Shown here: positions 10,957 to 21,798 of the stretch, one piece after another | How the letters are laid out: each line of letters opens with the position of its first letter | Position numbering within the stretch: the stretch's first letter is position 1 | Source: Lepus europaeus | Lineage: Eukaryota > Chordata > Mammalia > Lagomorpha > Leporidae | Length of the DNA stretch: 64,000 bases | Direction: 5' to 3' | Assembly: GCF_033115175.1 (NCBI RefSeq) | Contig: NC_084832.1 | Coordinates: forward strand, 14,001,342-14,065,341 | Made by a program: the position numbers and the translations under genes | Notes under the pieces: model-generated | Seen by the model: only the letters and a program-made list of their open reading frames with translations | What the model was told of the DNA's origin: nothing | Databases searched by the model: none

Positions 10957-11210
10957 TGGGGCTGTGGAGTAGTAGGTAAAGCTGCCGCCTACAGTGCTGG
11001 CGTCCCATATGGGCGCTGGTTTGAGTCCTAGCTGCTCCACTTGTTATCCAGCTCTCTGCTATGGCCTGGGAAAGTAGAAGAAGATGGCCCAAGATCTTGG
11101 GCCCCTGCACCTGTGTGGGAGACCTGGAAGAAGCTCCTGGCTCCTGGTTTCAGGTTGGCCCAGCTCTAGCCATTGTGGCTATTTGGGGAGTGAACCAGCT
11201 GATGGGAAAT

Positions 11211-11271
<61 letters not shown>

Positions 11272-11335
11272 TCTGACTCTCTGTAACTGTGCCTTTCAAA
11301 TAAATAAATAAATAAATAAATATTTTTAAAAAAGA
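10957..11335 (+). mobile_element. CSINE, sense, first of a tandem pair sharing one target site
   Basis: The copy is of the common 'AAATAAATA'-tail subtype, with a 60-bp (CT)n at 11,212-11,271. It is bounded by CAAATTGCTG at 10,947-10,956 and again at 11,336-11,345. Confidence 0.93.
11212..11271. repeat. (CT)n microsatellite
   Basis: An almost pure CT dinucleotide run inside the CSINE tail region. Likely length-polymorphic. Confidence 0.95.
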
Positions 11336-11345
11336 CAAATTGCTG

Positions 11346-11675
11346 GGGCCGGCACCTTGGCTCACTTGGTTAATCCTCCACCTGCGGCACCAGCATCCCA
11401 TATGGGTGCCGAGTTCTAGTCCCAGTTGCTCCTCTTACAGTCCAGCTCTCTGCTGTGGCCCGGGAGGGCAGTGGAGGATGACTCAAGTGCTTGGGCCCCT
11501 GCACCCTCATAGGAGATCGGGAAGAAGCAGCTGGCTCCTGGCTTCGGATCGGCACAGTGCGCCGGCCGTAGCAGCCATTTGGGGGGTGAACCAACAGAAG
11601 GAAGACCTTTCTCTCTGTCTCTCTCTCTCACTGTCTATAACTCTACCTGTCAAAATAAAAATAAAAAATAAAAAA
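11346..11675 (+). mobile_element. CSINE, sense, second of the tandem pair (young-type)
   Basis: It starts directly after the second CAAATTGCTG and ends before a third near-copy, TAAATTGCTG (11,676-11,685). Body features belong to the young subtype: 'TAATCCTCCACC', 'GGCCCGGGAGGGCAGTGGAGG', 'GTGAACCAACAGAAGGAAGACC' and 'CTACCTGTCAAAATAAAAATAAAA'. Confidence 0.93.
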
Positions 11676-11767
11676 TAAATTGCTGCCAACTAAACTTTGG
11701 CATGTTGTCTTAAACAGTAACCCTCTATAATTTGTGAATTGGTCATACCAGCCTCTCTTTGCCTTGG

Positions 11768-12415
11768 AATTTATTTCTTTTTAATTTTTATTTATTTATC
11801 TGAGGAGAGGGAGAAGAAGAGAGAAAGGAAAAGAGAAATCTCCCAGCCAGTGGTTCACGCCACATATACCAGGGGTTGGCCAGGTAAAATCTGGACCTTG
11901 GAACTTGATCTGTCTGGGTCGCCCGTGTGGGTGGCAGGGACCCAAGTACTTGAGTCATCTCCTCCCATCTCCCAGGATGTGCGTTAGCGGGACACTGGAA
12001 CCCGAAGCAGAACTGGGACTCAAACCCAGACCATTCAATATGGCATCTTTTTTTTTGACAGGCAGAGTGGATAGTGAGAAAGAGAGAGAGACAGAGAGAA
12101 AGGTCTTCCTTTGCCGTTGGTTCACTCTCCAATGGCCACCATGGCTGGCGCGCTGCGGCCAGCGCACCGCGCTGATCCAATGGCAGGAGCCAGGTGCTTC
12201 TCCTGGTCTCCCATGGGGTGCAGGGCCCAAGCACTTGGGCCATCCTCCACTGCACTCCTGGGCCACAGCAGAGAGCTGGCCTGGAAGAGGGGCAACCAGG
12301 ACAGAATCTGGTGCCCCGACCGGGACTAGAACCCGGTGTGCCGGTGCCGCAAGGTGGAGGATTAGCCTATTGAGCCGCGGCACCGGCCTCAATATGGCAT
12401 CTCAACCATGGCACC
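11768..12415 (-). mobile_element. Older CSINE, antisense, host of a nested CSINE
   Basis: The left part runs from a T-rich tail to 'GGGACTCAAACCCAGACCATTCAATATGGCATCT'. The remaining head, 'CAACCATGGCACCACAC', lies beyond 12,402. The gap between them is filled by the younger element. Confidence 0.88.
12049..12388 (-). mobile_element. Young-type CSINE, antisense, nested, perfect 14-bp TSD
   Basis: A full-length copy runs from 'TTTTTTTTGACAGGCAGAGTGG' to the head 'GAGCCGCGGCACCGGCC'. The identical 14-mer TCAATATGGCATCT flanks it (12,035-12,048 and 12,389-12,402). It carries the young-subtype 'GTGCCGGTGCCGCAAGGTGGAGGATTAG' region. The perfect TSD argues for a recent insertion. Confidence 0.97.
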
Positions 12416-13085
12416 ACACATCTGCTCTGAAATCTGTTTCTTCTACACATGAGATCTGGCAACTTCTTCTGCCTCCTGCTGCATCGTTTGCCCTGTCATG
12501 GGCAATTCTTTGACACACATCTCACTAACCAACAGTGACACAGCTTCATCTCCCTTTTCTGAGTCCACGAAGCCCTTCCTTGTTGTTTTGCAAGAAACAA
12601 TGGATTTCTAGCTTTCCTATACTCATTGTAAGTTTGCAATTCAATGCTGAATGACAGTGTAATATTTTTGAAGACTTAGGAAGTGTCAGGCTCAGCACGT
12701 GTAGTCCCAATAATGCTCATTTGAAATGGTCATGTTAACAGCAGTGACCAAGCTTGGGTACACACAGGCAGACAATGACCTATTGTTGTCCCATGCCCAG
12801 CATTGATTGTAAGAAGATAAAACCTGTATGACACATCAGGATCCTGAGATGTGAGTGGAAAATATGTAATATCCACTCTAACTAATGAAGTCAATAGTAC
12901 CTCACTCCTGGAGTTCTTGGGATGACTGAATTGAAGTAAGACTTCTATATATTTTCTCTTCTTTCTATCATCCACTTAGAAAGCATTTCTTGAAATCTTA
13001 GTATTTGCAGGTGCTATGTAGAAGGTTCTCTAACATAGTGGTTGGCATTCAACAAAATAAAGTCCAGTGATCTTTGGGAGTACTA
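12416..13085. other. Unique intergenic sequence, no gene recognised
   Basis: AT-rich, with no recognised repeat and no convincing exon. Confidence 0.4.
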
Positions 13086-13099
13086 GACAAAATTGTGTG

Positions 13100-13198
13100 C
13101 AGACCCAATGCATTGCTCGTATGAAAGTACATCTATAAATTCATGGAAAAATAGAATTAAAAGAGAAGTCGATTTTGGTGCAAAAAAAAATTTGAAAT
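13100..13198 (+). mobile_element. MITE-like DNA transposon fragment
   Basis: 'AAATTCATGGAAAAATAGAATTAAAAGAGAAGTCGATTTTGGTGCAAAAAAAAATTTGAAAT' resembles the reverse complement of the palindromic element at 52,449 ('TTTCATGAACTTTCTGAAG…', '…GATTTCAAAA'). It is cut off on the right by a CSINE. The family name is not certain. Confidence 0.5.
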
Positions 13199-13507
13199 AG
13201 GCGCTGGCGTTGTGGCAAGCAGTTAAGTCTGTGACACTGGCATCCCATATGGGCGCCATTTCAAGTCCCAACTGCTTCACTTCCAATCCAGCTCCCTGCT
13301 ATAGCCTGGGGAAGCACCAGAAGATGGCCCAAGTCCTTGGGTCCCTGCACCCATGTGGGAGAATTGGATGTAGCTCCTGGCTTTGGCCTGGTCCAGCCCT
13401 GGCTGTTGCAGCCATCTGGGGAGTGTCTCTCCCTCTTCCTCTCCCTCTCCCTCTCCCTGTAAATCTGCTTTTCAAATAAATAAATAAATAAATAAGTCTT
13501 AAAATTT
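13199..13507 (+). mobile_element. CSINE, sense
   Basis: The head 'GGCGCTGGCGTTGTGGCAAGC' and the tail '(AAATA)n…AGTCTTAAAA' are both present. The CT region is short and contains (CCCTCT)3. Confidence 0.93.
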
Positions 13508-13654
13508 TTTTGACATAGCATTTACTTGTGTTTAAATATATAAAATGATCAGGGAGTCAAAATAACTGCCAGAAACAATGGAGCCGTTTGGGGAGAAAGT
13601 GGAAAAGAAGAAAGATGATGGGAAAAAATATTGGGTGTGGAATGAGAATAAGAT

Positions 13655-13905
13655 ATTATTCATTCATTTTGAAAGGCAAAGAGGCTCAGAGAGATCTTCC
13701 ATCCACTGGTTCACTCCCCACATGCCTGCAACAGCCGGGCCTGGGCCAGGCCGAGGCCAGGAGGCAGGAACTCCACCCAGGGTGGCAGGGACACAGCACT
13801 TGGGCCATCACCGCTGTGTCCCCAGGTACACATCAGCAGGAAGTAGAAGCAGGAGCGGAGCTGGCACTGAGACTGAGATCTTACGGCTCCGTCCAAAGCC
13901 AGCCC
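13655..13905 (-). mobile_element. CSINE, antisense, head-truncated
   Basis: Diagnostic phrases are 'CTTCCATCCACTGGTTCACTCCCC', 'GGGACACAGCACTTGGGCCATC' and 'ACACATCAGCAGGAAGTAGAAGC'. The head is absent or too diverged to see. Confidence 0.85.
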
Positions 13906-13909
13906 CAAG

Positions 13910-14424
13910 AGCTGATTCAGTCCTCTGCTTCCCCATGTCAGTGTGTGCCCGACGTGTCTGTCTAGCATCTTTCTGAGCACTGTAAGGAAGTGTTGGGTCT
14001 TTGGGGTCAGCTTCATCATTTCATCAAGGGTGGAGTTGAAACTTGGGATGTGTGGCTTGTTAGAAATGAGACTTTGGATGGATCTAAGAGTGATTTCCTT
14101 GCTGCTTTCTGATTTTCTGTGTTGATTGCTTGTTGTAAATGTGTTCTCTTAACAATCCAAACACCCAACCAGTTGGCTGTCTATTAAGCAGCACTATTTT
14201 CCATCAGAGCCAGGGAGGAGCCCGATAATTAATGTCTAATAAGGCCCATGGCTTCCAGGAAAAAGCAAAATCCTCTGTATCAGCAACAAAAATATCCCCC
14301 AGGAAGGCTGCAGCAGAAGCAGCACAAACACCAAATAAGGGATGTGAGGATTGGTATTTGTTTTCTATAAATAGACTTCAAAATACACGGACGAAAGACA
14401 TGAACTTTCCATTAAACTACTACC
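13910..14424. other. Unique intergenic sequence, no gene recognised
   Basis: No repeat or exon recognised. The block is AT-rich. Confidence 0.4.
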
Positions 14425-14426
14425 TT

Positions 14427-14780
14427 TAAAAAAGATTTTATTTATTTATTTGAAAGGCAGAGTTAGAGAAAGTGAGAGAGGGAGAGAGAAAGAGAGATGT
14501 TCCATCTGTTGGTTTGCACCCCAAATGGCCACAACAGCCAGGGCTGGGCCAAGCTGAAGCCAGGAGCCAGCAACTCCATCCAGGTCTCCCACTAGGAGCC
14601 AGAACTCCATCCAGGGTAGCAGGGATACAAGCACTCAGGCCATCTTCCTCTGCTTTCCCAGGTGCATTAGCAGGGAGCTGGGTCAGAAGTGGAGCAGTCA
14701 GGACTTGAACCAGCACTTATATGAGATGTCAGTGTACCATAAAGTGGCAGCTTAACCTGCTGTGCCACAATACCAGCCCC
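14427..14780 (-). mobile_element. CSINE, antisense, with a short internal duplication
   Basis: The tail and the head ('CTGTGCCACAATACCAGCCCC') are intact. The phrase 'AGGAGCCAG(C)AACTCCATCCAGG' occurs twice in succession (14,559-14,586 and 14,594-14,620), which makes this copy about 30 bp longer than usual. Confidence 0.93.
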
Positions 14781-15052
14781 TAAAATAATTATTTTTAAGC
14801 CTTGCAATACAGCAAAAATTTTGCCCTGGACAAAAATGGCACACACACACATATAGTAAGTTCTTATGTATGTTAAATATGTATGTTATATAAATAAATA
14901 TTATGTGCATTTAGCCAGGAAATGTCTAGAAATAAATCCAAAAGCACATACATGTCCGAAAGTAGCAGTGGCGGATGACTTTAAAAGTCTGGAAGTTTTG
15001 CTGGAAGTCACATTCCAGGAGCAGCAGAACATCTGATAAATTCTGAATTTGC

Positions 15053-15388
15053 AGGCCAGCTCTGCGGCTCACTAGGCTAATCCTACACCTGCGGCACTGG
15101 CACCCCGGGTTTTAGTCCTGGTCGGGGCACTGGTTTTGTCCCGGTTGCTCCTCTTCCAGTCCAGCTCTTTGCTGTGGCCCGGGAAGGCAATGGAGGATGG
15201 CCCAAGTGCTTGGGCCCTCCATCTGCATGGGAGACCAGGAGGAAGCACCTGGCTCCTGGCTTTGGATCGGCGCAGCGCCGGCCATAGCAGCCATTTGGGG
15301 AGTGAACCAACAGAAGGAAGACCTTTCTCTCTGTTTCTCTCTCACTGTCTAACTCTGCCTGTCCAAAAAAAAAAAAAAACAGAAACAA
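15053..15388 (+). mobile_element. Young-type CSINE, sense, perfect 17-bp TSD
   Basis: The 17-mer ATAAATTCTGAATTTGC occurs identically on both sides (15,036-15,052 and 15,389-15,405). The element carries the young-subtype 'CTAATCCTACACCTGCGGCACTGG' and 'AACTCTGCCTGTCC' followed by A15. Confidence 0.97.
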
Positions 15389-15405
15389 ATAAATTCTGAA
15401 TTTGC

Positions 15406-16396
15406 TTTACTGGTAATTTCATCTCCCACATGCCCAGCAACAGGAGGTGATTGACTGTAGTAAAAAGCTGGGAACGTGGGAAGACATGACCGTGCCAGCC
15501 CTGTGGGAACGCTGGGTGCCTGAGTCACGCTTTTTAGGGTCACAAGTAAGGGAAGCTGTCTGGGTCAAATTTAACCCAAAAGGGAAGTGAGTTGACGATT
15601 CAGGAGTAGTCACAGCACCCACAGGCCAGAGAGGTTGGGGCCTCCCAGGGGCTAAAGCAGGAACTAGCAACCCCAGGCCCAGGCCGTGGTACTCTGTCTA
15701 TTTCTCAGGGGTGCTTGGTTCCCCACCCATTATCCAGGTCTCCCAAATGCCAAGGATCCAGGTGTAAGTAAATGTGTTCTCTTAACAATTGTTTCCCCAT
15801 GGAGAAACAAGTGAGGGGCTTGGGATTGGGGGGGGGGGGGGTAGGCGGGATCAGGCATGGAAATGAGACTTCGGCGTTTGTTCTGCCTCTGTCAGAGAAG
15901 CTGGGCTTTGCACTTGTCATCAGAGAGGTGATGATGTTGGCCGTGGTAGGGGTGGGGCTGTGGGTAACGGAGTGTGGGAGACCCCAGGGAGCTGCTCGCT
16001 CTCTACATGTGATGGGGCTCCATCACGCAAAGGCTGGTGAGGACGTAGCAGCAAGGTTTGTAAAGCTGGGCAATGAGCACCCACCTGGCTGGGAGGGGCT
16101 CCACGGGGACCCAGGCAGCGTCTCCGCTCCCTTTTCCATTTCTGCTTTGTTCTCTCTCTTACTCCCAATCGGGTCGCTCTGGCATCTGGGCCAACATGGC
16201 TACTCCAGGCCCTGCCTCTTACATGTTCTCATATAAGTTTCGGAGAGATATTGATGGACTCCGAATTTCACATCCCCAGGAGAATATGGAACAAACCTGG
16301 CTTGATTTAAACCAGGTATCTTTATCCGAGTTCAACTGCCTACCTTAGCCATGGAGCCAACTCTAGGCCACAGTTCAACCACTAAGTACATCTGAG
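15406..16396. other. Unique intergenic sequence, no gene recognised
   Basis: No interspersed repeat was seen apart from a 13-G homopolymer near 15,829. Short frames on either strand lack splice context or domain character. Confidence 0.4.
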
Positions 16397-16407
16397 TACA
16401 GGGTCTT

Positions 16408-16463
<56 letters not shown>
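16408..16463. repeat. (GT)n(GA)n compound microsatellite
   Basis: About nine GT units are followed directly by about seventeen GA units. Likely length-variable. Confidence 0.95.
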
Positions 16464-16468
<5 letters not shown>

Positions 16469-16510
16469 GTGTTGTATCAAGGCAAAGTAGTTTGCAGAGC
16501 AATAGGTTCT

Positions 16511-16841
16511 TTTTTTAAAAAAAGATTTATTTATTTATTTGAAAGTCAGAATTACACACAAGAGAAGGAGAGGAAGAGAGAAATTTTCCATCCACTGGTT
16601 CACTCCCCAGTTGGCCACAATGGCCAGAGCTGTGCCGATCCGAAGCTGGGAACCAGGAGCTTCCTCCAGGTTTCCCACACAGGTGCAGGGGCCCAAGGAC
16701 TTGGGCCATCTTCTTCTGCTTTCCCAAGCTATAGCAGAGAGCTTGATCGGAAGTGGAGCAGCTAGGACTCAAATCGGCACCCATATGGGATGCCAGCACT
16801 TCAGGCGGTGGCTTTACCTGCTATGCCACAGTGCCAGCCCC
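16511..16841 (-). mobile_element. CSINE, antisense; left arm of a head-to-head pair
   Basis: A full-length copy ending in 'CTATGCCACAGTGCCAGCCCC'. Flanks 'AGCAATAGGTTCTTT' and 'GAGTAATAGGTTCTTT' give a TSD with a single-base difference (AATAGGTTCTTT core). Confidence 0.95.
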
Positions 16842-16865
16842 GAGTAATAGGTTCTTTAAAAGAAT

Positions 16866-17202
16866 TGGGGCCAACGCTGTGGCATAGCAGGTAAAGCCAC
16901 CACCTGTAGTGCCAGCATCCCATTTGGGCGCCAGTTTGAGTCCCAGCTGCTCCACTTCTGATCCAGCTCTTTGCTGTGGCCTGGGAAAGCAGTGGAAGAT
17001 GGCCCAAGTCCTTGGGCCCCTGTACCCACGTGGGAGACCCGGAAGAAGCTCTTGGCTCCTGGCTTCGGATTGGCGCAGATCCGGCCGTTGAAGCCATTTG
17101 GGACGTGAACCAGTGGACAGAATACTTCTCTCTCTGTCTCTCCCTCTCACTGTCTGCAACTCTACCTCTCAAATAAATAAACAAAATTAAAAAAAAAAAA
17201 GA
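16866..17202 (+). mobile_element. CSINE, sense; right arm of a head-to-head pair
   Basis: The head 'GGGGCCAACGCTGTGGCATAGC' begins about 25 bp after the neighbouring copy's head. The tail is 'CTCAAATAAATAAACAAAATTAAAAAAA'. Together they form an inverted repeat with arms of about 330 bp. Confidence 0.95.
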
Positions 17203-17315
17203 GGCATGAAACCTTAGCAAAAGCAAAATGCTGAATATGCAACAACAATGATGCTGGTTTTTGAGGAAGAAATGGGGAGATATCTAATGACAGCAGGGCC
17301 ATACCTGGGTGACAT

Positions 17316-17860
17316 TGTTGTGGGAGGGAGAGAGAGAGATCCTCCCTCCCCCGGCTAGACTTGTTCCTGGGTTCTTCCCCCACGCACGAAGGAATTCAGA
17401 GAAGAGCCATGGATAGAAGGGAACAGGCACATAGGATTTACTTAAAGACAAAGGGAGAGCACACATTCAGGCAGGAGTGCAGACAACCTCAGAAGAAAAT
17501 GATGTGGCAATTTACAAGATTTCGGATGGTCTTTTTATTGGATAGTGGTGGTGCCTGGGGCAGGGCCTGACTGAATATTTGAACAAGGCAGAGTTTGGGG
17601 TGGGGTTGCAGCATGCTTGTTGATCTCTAGAGCTCTCATGGCATCTGGCTGGCATGTGGCTGTAGAGCACATGTTGGAACCTAAGAAGTGTGCTAGTGTC
17701 TGATGCGTGATGGGAAGTGAGGCTCAGGTGCATGATGGGAAGTGGGTTTGCCAAATCTGCAGCCATGTTGGATTAGCATGGGGCATGGGGGAGAGTGGGG
17801 TTTGGTGGACGTGGGCCTCAGCTTCTCACGACCACCCTGCCCACATCAGTATCAGTGAGG
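17316..17860 (-). mobile_element. Probable solo ERV LTR, antisense (copy 2 of a local family)
   Basis: It begins on the plus strand with TGTTGTGGGAGGG, so the minus-strand LTR would end in '…CCCACAACA' with the canonical CA. It shares ordered blocks with the copy at 3,140: 'GGGTTCTTCCCCCACGCACGAAGGAATTCAGAG', 'AGGATTTACTTAAAGACAAAG', 'CACATTCAGGCAGGAG', 'TTTTTATTGGATAGTGG' and 'CAGGTGCATGATGGGAAG'. The far boundary is not fixed, and no retroviral gene remnant adjoins it. Confidence 0.5.
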
Positions 17861-17864
17861 GCAG

Positions 17865-18700
17865 GTTACAAACCACTGTGTATGCAAGGCGTTGTGTATG
17901 TGGAATCAAGTAAGTGAAAGTCGAAACGGAAGAGAGTACCAGGACCCCAACAAGCAGAATATTCAAGAGCTTATAAAAATAGCTGTATTGGATTAAGAAG
18001 AACCCAGCAGTGCCCTACTGCTGGCGTGTAATGCTAAACAGCTGGCATGTAAAACAGGCCTTTTCAAGGCATACTACTCCGTGGGAAAGGCAAGTTGTAA
18101 AGCATCACCAGTGTCATATTTGGTAACTGTATAGTTATGCTTCTATTTATCCATTAAAAAAAAGATGTGGGTAATCCTTTGTCCTCTTGGCCTACCTCTT
18201 TCTTGCCCCTAGTTTTTAAAAACTGTGAACTTCCATTGTTTGTACAATGAGAATCAGGTTGGGTAACGAAAGAAGAAAGCGGAACTACTTAATTTCAGTT
18301 CAGGTTTTCTGAAAGGAGAAACTGCCCAGTGGGCGTAGGGAGGACACCCTCCGGAGGACGTAGACTCCTTCACACAGCAGGAATCCTCGAGGAGGGCGGA
18401 GCTGCCTGGAGTGGGTTTTAAGACTCCCGCCCAATCACATCCCCCAGAGTCCTGCAAAACCTACAAAATCGTATTCCTGGGACACAGCTGGTCAGCTGGA
18501 CAGATTTGGGGGACACTCCAAGGGCACAGCTGAGTCAAAGACCACACAGAGGCAAGAGTGGCCGTGAATGAGAACTGCTCAGAAAAGGCACTGTTTCCTG
18601 TGCCAGGCTCTGAGCAGGAAAATGGGGACAGCTCCCTCCCCTGTGAAGGACGTTGCAATGTGTTTCCCCGTGTGGTTGAGATGGGACCCAATCAGGATTC
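17865..18700. other. Unique intergenic sequence, no gene recognised
   Basis: No repeat family was recognised with confidence and no exon was seen. Confidence 0.4.
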
Positions 18701-18702
18701 CA

Positions 18703-19027
18703 TATTTTTTAAAGAAATTTATTTGGATGGCTGAGTTACACACACACACACACACACACACACACCTTCCATGTGTTGGTTCACTCCCCCAAATGGCCAC
18801 AAGCACCAGGGCTGGGCCAGGCCTAAGTCAGGAGCCACGAACTCCATCTGGGACTCTCACATGAGTGGCAGGGGCCCAAACACTTGGGCCATCTTCTGCT
18901 GCATTCCCAGGTTCTTCAGCAGGAAGCTGGGTTGGAAGCAGAGCAGCCCAGACTCAAACCGGCACTCCAACCTGGGATGTTGGCGTAGCAGGCAGTAACT
19001 TCAGCCACCGTGCCCCAGCACCAGCCC
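18703..19027 (-). mobile_element. CSINE, antisense, with internal (CA)n
   Basis: A (CA)14 run (18,738-18,765) sits where the tail/CT region lies. It is followed by 'CTTCCATGTGTTGGTTCACTCCCC' and the head 'CACCGTGCCCCAGCACCAGCCCC'. Confidence 0.92.
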
Positions 19028-19196
19028 CTCAAGTCTTCCCTTGAATGTTTTCAGTGATTAATGTGTGAGTTACAGGTTTTCAGTTGTACAAACAACATGG
19101 GATTATTTACATAGAATCCATGTGACTGGACAACATATTGGGGTGTTTCTTTCAACAGTGCCCCTCCCCTCTGTTCTGCAAAAGTAGACAGGATCT

Positions 19197-19512
19197 TTTT
19201 AAAGATTCACTTCATTTATTTGAAAGGCAGAGCCACAGAGTGAGAGACAGACGTCAGAGATTCTCCACCTGCAGGTTCACTCCCCAAATGGCTGCAACAG
19301 CTGGAGCTGGACCGATCTGAAGTTAGGAGTCCTCTCCGTGTCTCCCATGTGGGTTCAAGGGCCCAAACACTTGGGCTATCTTTCACTGCTTTCCCAGGTG
19401 CATTAGCAGGGAGCCGGATCAGAAGTGTAACAGCCGGGACTTGAACTGGTGCCCATACGGGATGCCAGCACTGCAAGCGGCAGCTTTACCTGCTGTACCA
19501 CCATGCCAGCCC
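19197..19512 (-). mobile_element. CSINE, antisense
   Basis: Flanking 'AGTAGACAGGATCTTT' and 'AGTAGATAGGGTCTTT' form an imperfect TSD. The body is full length to the head 'GCTGTACCACCATGCCAGCCC'. Confidence 0.94.
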
Positions 19513-19529
19513 AGTAGATAGGGTCTTTG

Positions 19530-20355
19530 TGCCTCCCTGTGCCCCCTACAACCCTGAGCCCCAGAGGAAGTTGAGTGCTACTCCGCTTAAAATGAAATTA
19601 TTTGAAACATGCTTTTCTCCTGGGTTTTCTTTTCCAAAATGCAGAGCTCATTAAAGAGATGACATCTTCCTGCCTGTGGACACCCATGGGAGAGAAGCAG
19701 ATCTTGGAAGGGAGCAAAAGGCAGCAGGAGAGATTTCTTCCAGTTTGTGGGCGTTGTTCTGCCCTACGTCGCATTGCACAGGGGCTCTGATCCTAGGGAG
19801 GCTGCAGGGCTCTGGGCATCTAGGAAGCATGGGCCTCCCAGGTTGAAAGAGAACATGGTGCATTTGGAAAATGAAGACAACATTTGACAAAACCCTGGAT
19901 TGTGGTCTTGCGTGTTCCAGGCACCATCTAGAACTTCTAACTTCTCTTGAGAGCCTGGGAAGAGAGGAAACTCAATAACCATCAAGATGGAATTTTCTCC
20001 CAGCCCAGCAGGCTGGAGGGCTGAAAGCTTCCATCTGATATAAAGAAATGTTTGGTACCCATTAGGTCTGTGAACCCAGAGCACTACCTAGTACCATTAC
20101 TAAGTGTTCCCTAGCTGCTGGTCCTGGGTTAGCAATGACTCCAAATGGCACAGAGCTCTAAGTCAGAGTCCTGTGCAGGAGTCTGGTGGGCTGCCTGAAA
20201 GTTCTTAGCAACCTGGCAGCGCTGAGTGTACTTGGATTGCTGGGACTCCTGCACTTTAGGAAAATATGCCAGTCATCTGGGTGTTAATAGCACTGGCTGG
20301 AGTAGGAAGTGGTTGCCATTGATGCTGTTCCTGTCCTGCTTCTGTGAGTTCACCA
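19530..20355. other. Unique intergenic sequence, no gene recognised
   Basis: No repeat or exon recognised. Confidence 0.4.
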
Positions 20356-20359
20356 TCGT

Positions 20360-20697
20360 GGTTTTTTTTTTTAAGATTTATTTTATTTATTTGAAAGACA
20401 AAGTTACAGAGAGAGGTAGAAACAGAGAGAGAGGTCTTCCATCCACTGGTTCACTCCCCCAGATGGCCGCAACGGCCGGAACTGCGCTGATTTGAAGCCA
20501 GGAACCAGGAACTTCTTCCAGGTCTCCCACATGGGTGCAGGGGCCCAAGGACTTGGGCCATCTTCTGCTTTCCCAGGCCATAGCAGAGAGCTGGATTGGA
20601 AGAGGAGCAGCCGGGACTAAAACTAGCGCTCATATGGGATGCCGGTACTGCAGGCCAGGGCTTTAACCCACTGTGCCACAGCGCTGCCCCCCCCCCC
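20360..20697 (-). mobile_element. CSINE, antisense
   Basis: A full-length copy with the classic tail 'AAGATTTATTTTATTTATTTGAAAGAC'. The head 'CTGTGCCACAGCGCTG' ends in a C12 homopolymer. Confidence 0.95.
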
Positions 20698-20719
20698 ACT
20701 GTCATGTTTTCCAATTTAT

Positions 20720-21175
20720 TTTGTCATGTGTTCCAAGACAAGTTCCATTGCCATCATTATTTATTTATTTTGGGGCTCAAATTGCCCCATATTTGACCAA
20801 TGGGAACTTCTTCAAATTGGTCCTACAGTTCTCTTGATATGTCTCCATTAGTCTTTGAGCTGCTGACTTAGGTAGTAAGTATCAGGAGTTGGACATTTCT
20901 CCAAGGGGTTTGGCTCCTCTTGGTAGAAAGTGGTATTTAGAAACCAAACTCTGGCTCTGCATGTGCTCACTCTAGGTGTGTCATTGCTTCCAGGCCTGCT
21001 CAGCAGACAGCACTAGGACACATGTGTGTGTATGTGTATTCATACACAATCACACACACACACAGTATATAAAATCTGTCTCTAAGAACCATGAGTTCAC
21101 ACTGATATCTCCAATTCCAAGCCCAGCACCACGCAGGTTGTATGACGTTCTCTTCTAACAACCAGAATCTAGCTC
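20720..21175. mobile_element. Ancient LINE-like interspersed repeat block
   Basis: Phrases such as 'TTTGGCTCCTCTTGGTAGAAAGTGGTATTTAGAAACCA', 'GTGTGTCATTGCTTCCAGGCCTGCTCAGCAGACAG' and 'CATGAGTTCACACTGATATCTCCAATTCCAAGCCCAGC' match a common mammalian interspersed repeat that I associate with old L1-type elements. Family and orientation are not secure. It contains (CA)n and (GT)n patches near 21,020-21,065. Confidence 0.45.
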
Positions 21176-21547
21176 TTTTCCTAAATGCACTCTAGTCATG
21201 TGCTCAAGGCTGGAGGATGCAGGAAGTAGTTTCAGAATTACTAGCTTATACCCCTCTGAGAAGTGATTCTAGCTTGCGTTAATTAGTTTTTTGAGTAAAT
21301 TTTACACACAGTGAGATGTACGCCCCTCAAGTTACAGTCCACTGAGGTACATCTATCAACTCATGCAACCCACTCTCTTATCAAGGCATAGACTTTTTCT
21401 ATCATTCTGGAAAGTTCTCTCATGCTCCTTCACAGTCTCCTTGCCACAAGAGAGAGGTTCACTGTTCTGATTACTCCCCCACCCATAGATCAGTTCTGTC
21501 GGTTTTTTCACTTTATATAAATAGAATCTTACTGTAAGTATAGATAC

Positions 21548-21752
21548 CCCTCAACTTATAACAGGGTTATGTCCCAAGAAACCCAACATAAGTTGAAATG
21601 TTGTTAAGCTGAAGATGCATTGACTACACCTAGCCCACAGAACACCTAGCTCCCAGTACAGCACACTGATGAGTGTTGGTTGTTCCCCTGGTGACTCAGG
21701 ACTGACAGGGAACTGTGCTCACTGCCACTGTCCTGCGTTACGAGAGACATTC

Positions 21753-21798
<46 letters not shown>

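Noticed and set aside
3140-17860. A provirus bounded by the two related LTR-like copies
   Set aside because: The interval is 14 kb of unrelated CSINEs, L1s and unique DNA, and no gag, pol or env remnant was recognised.
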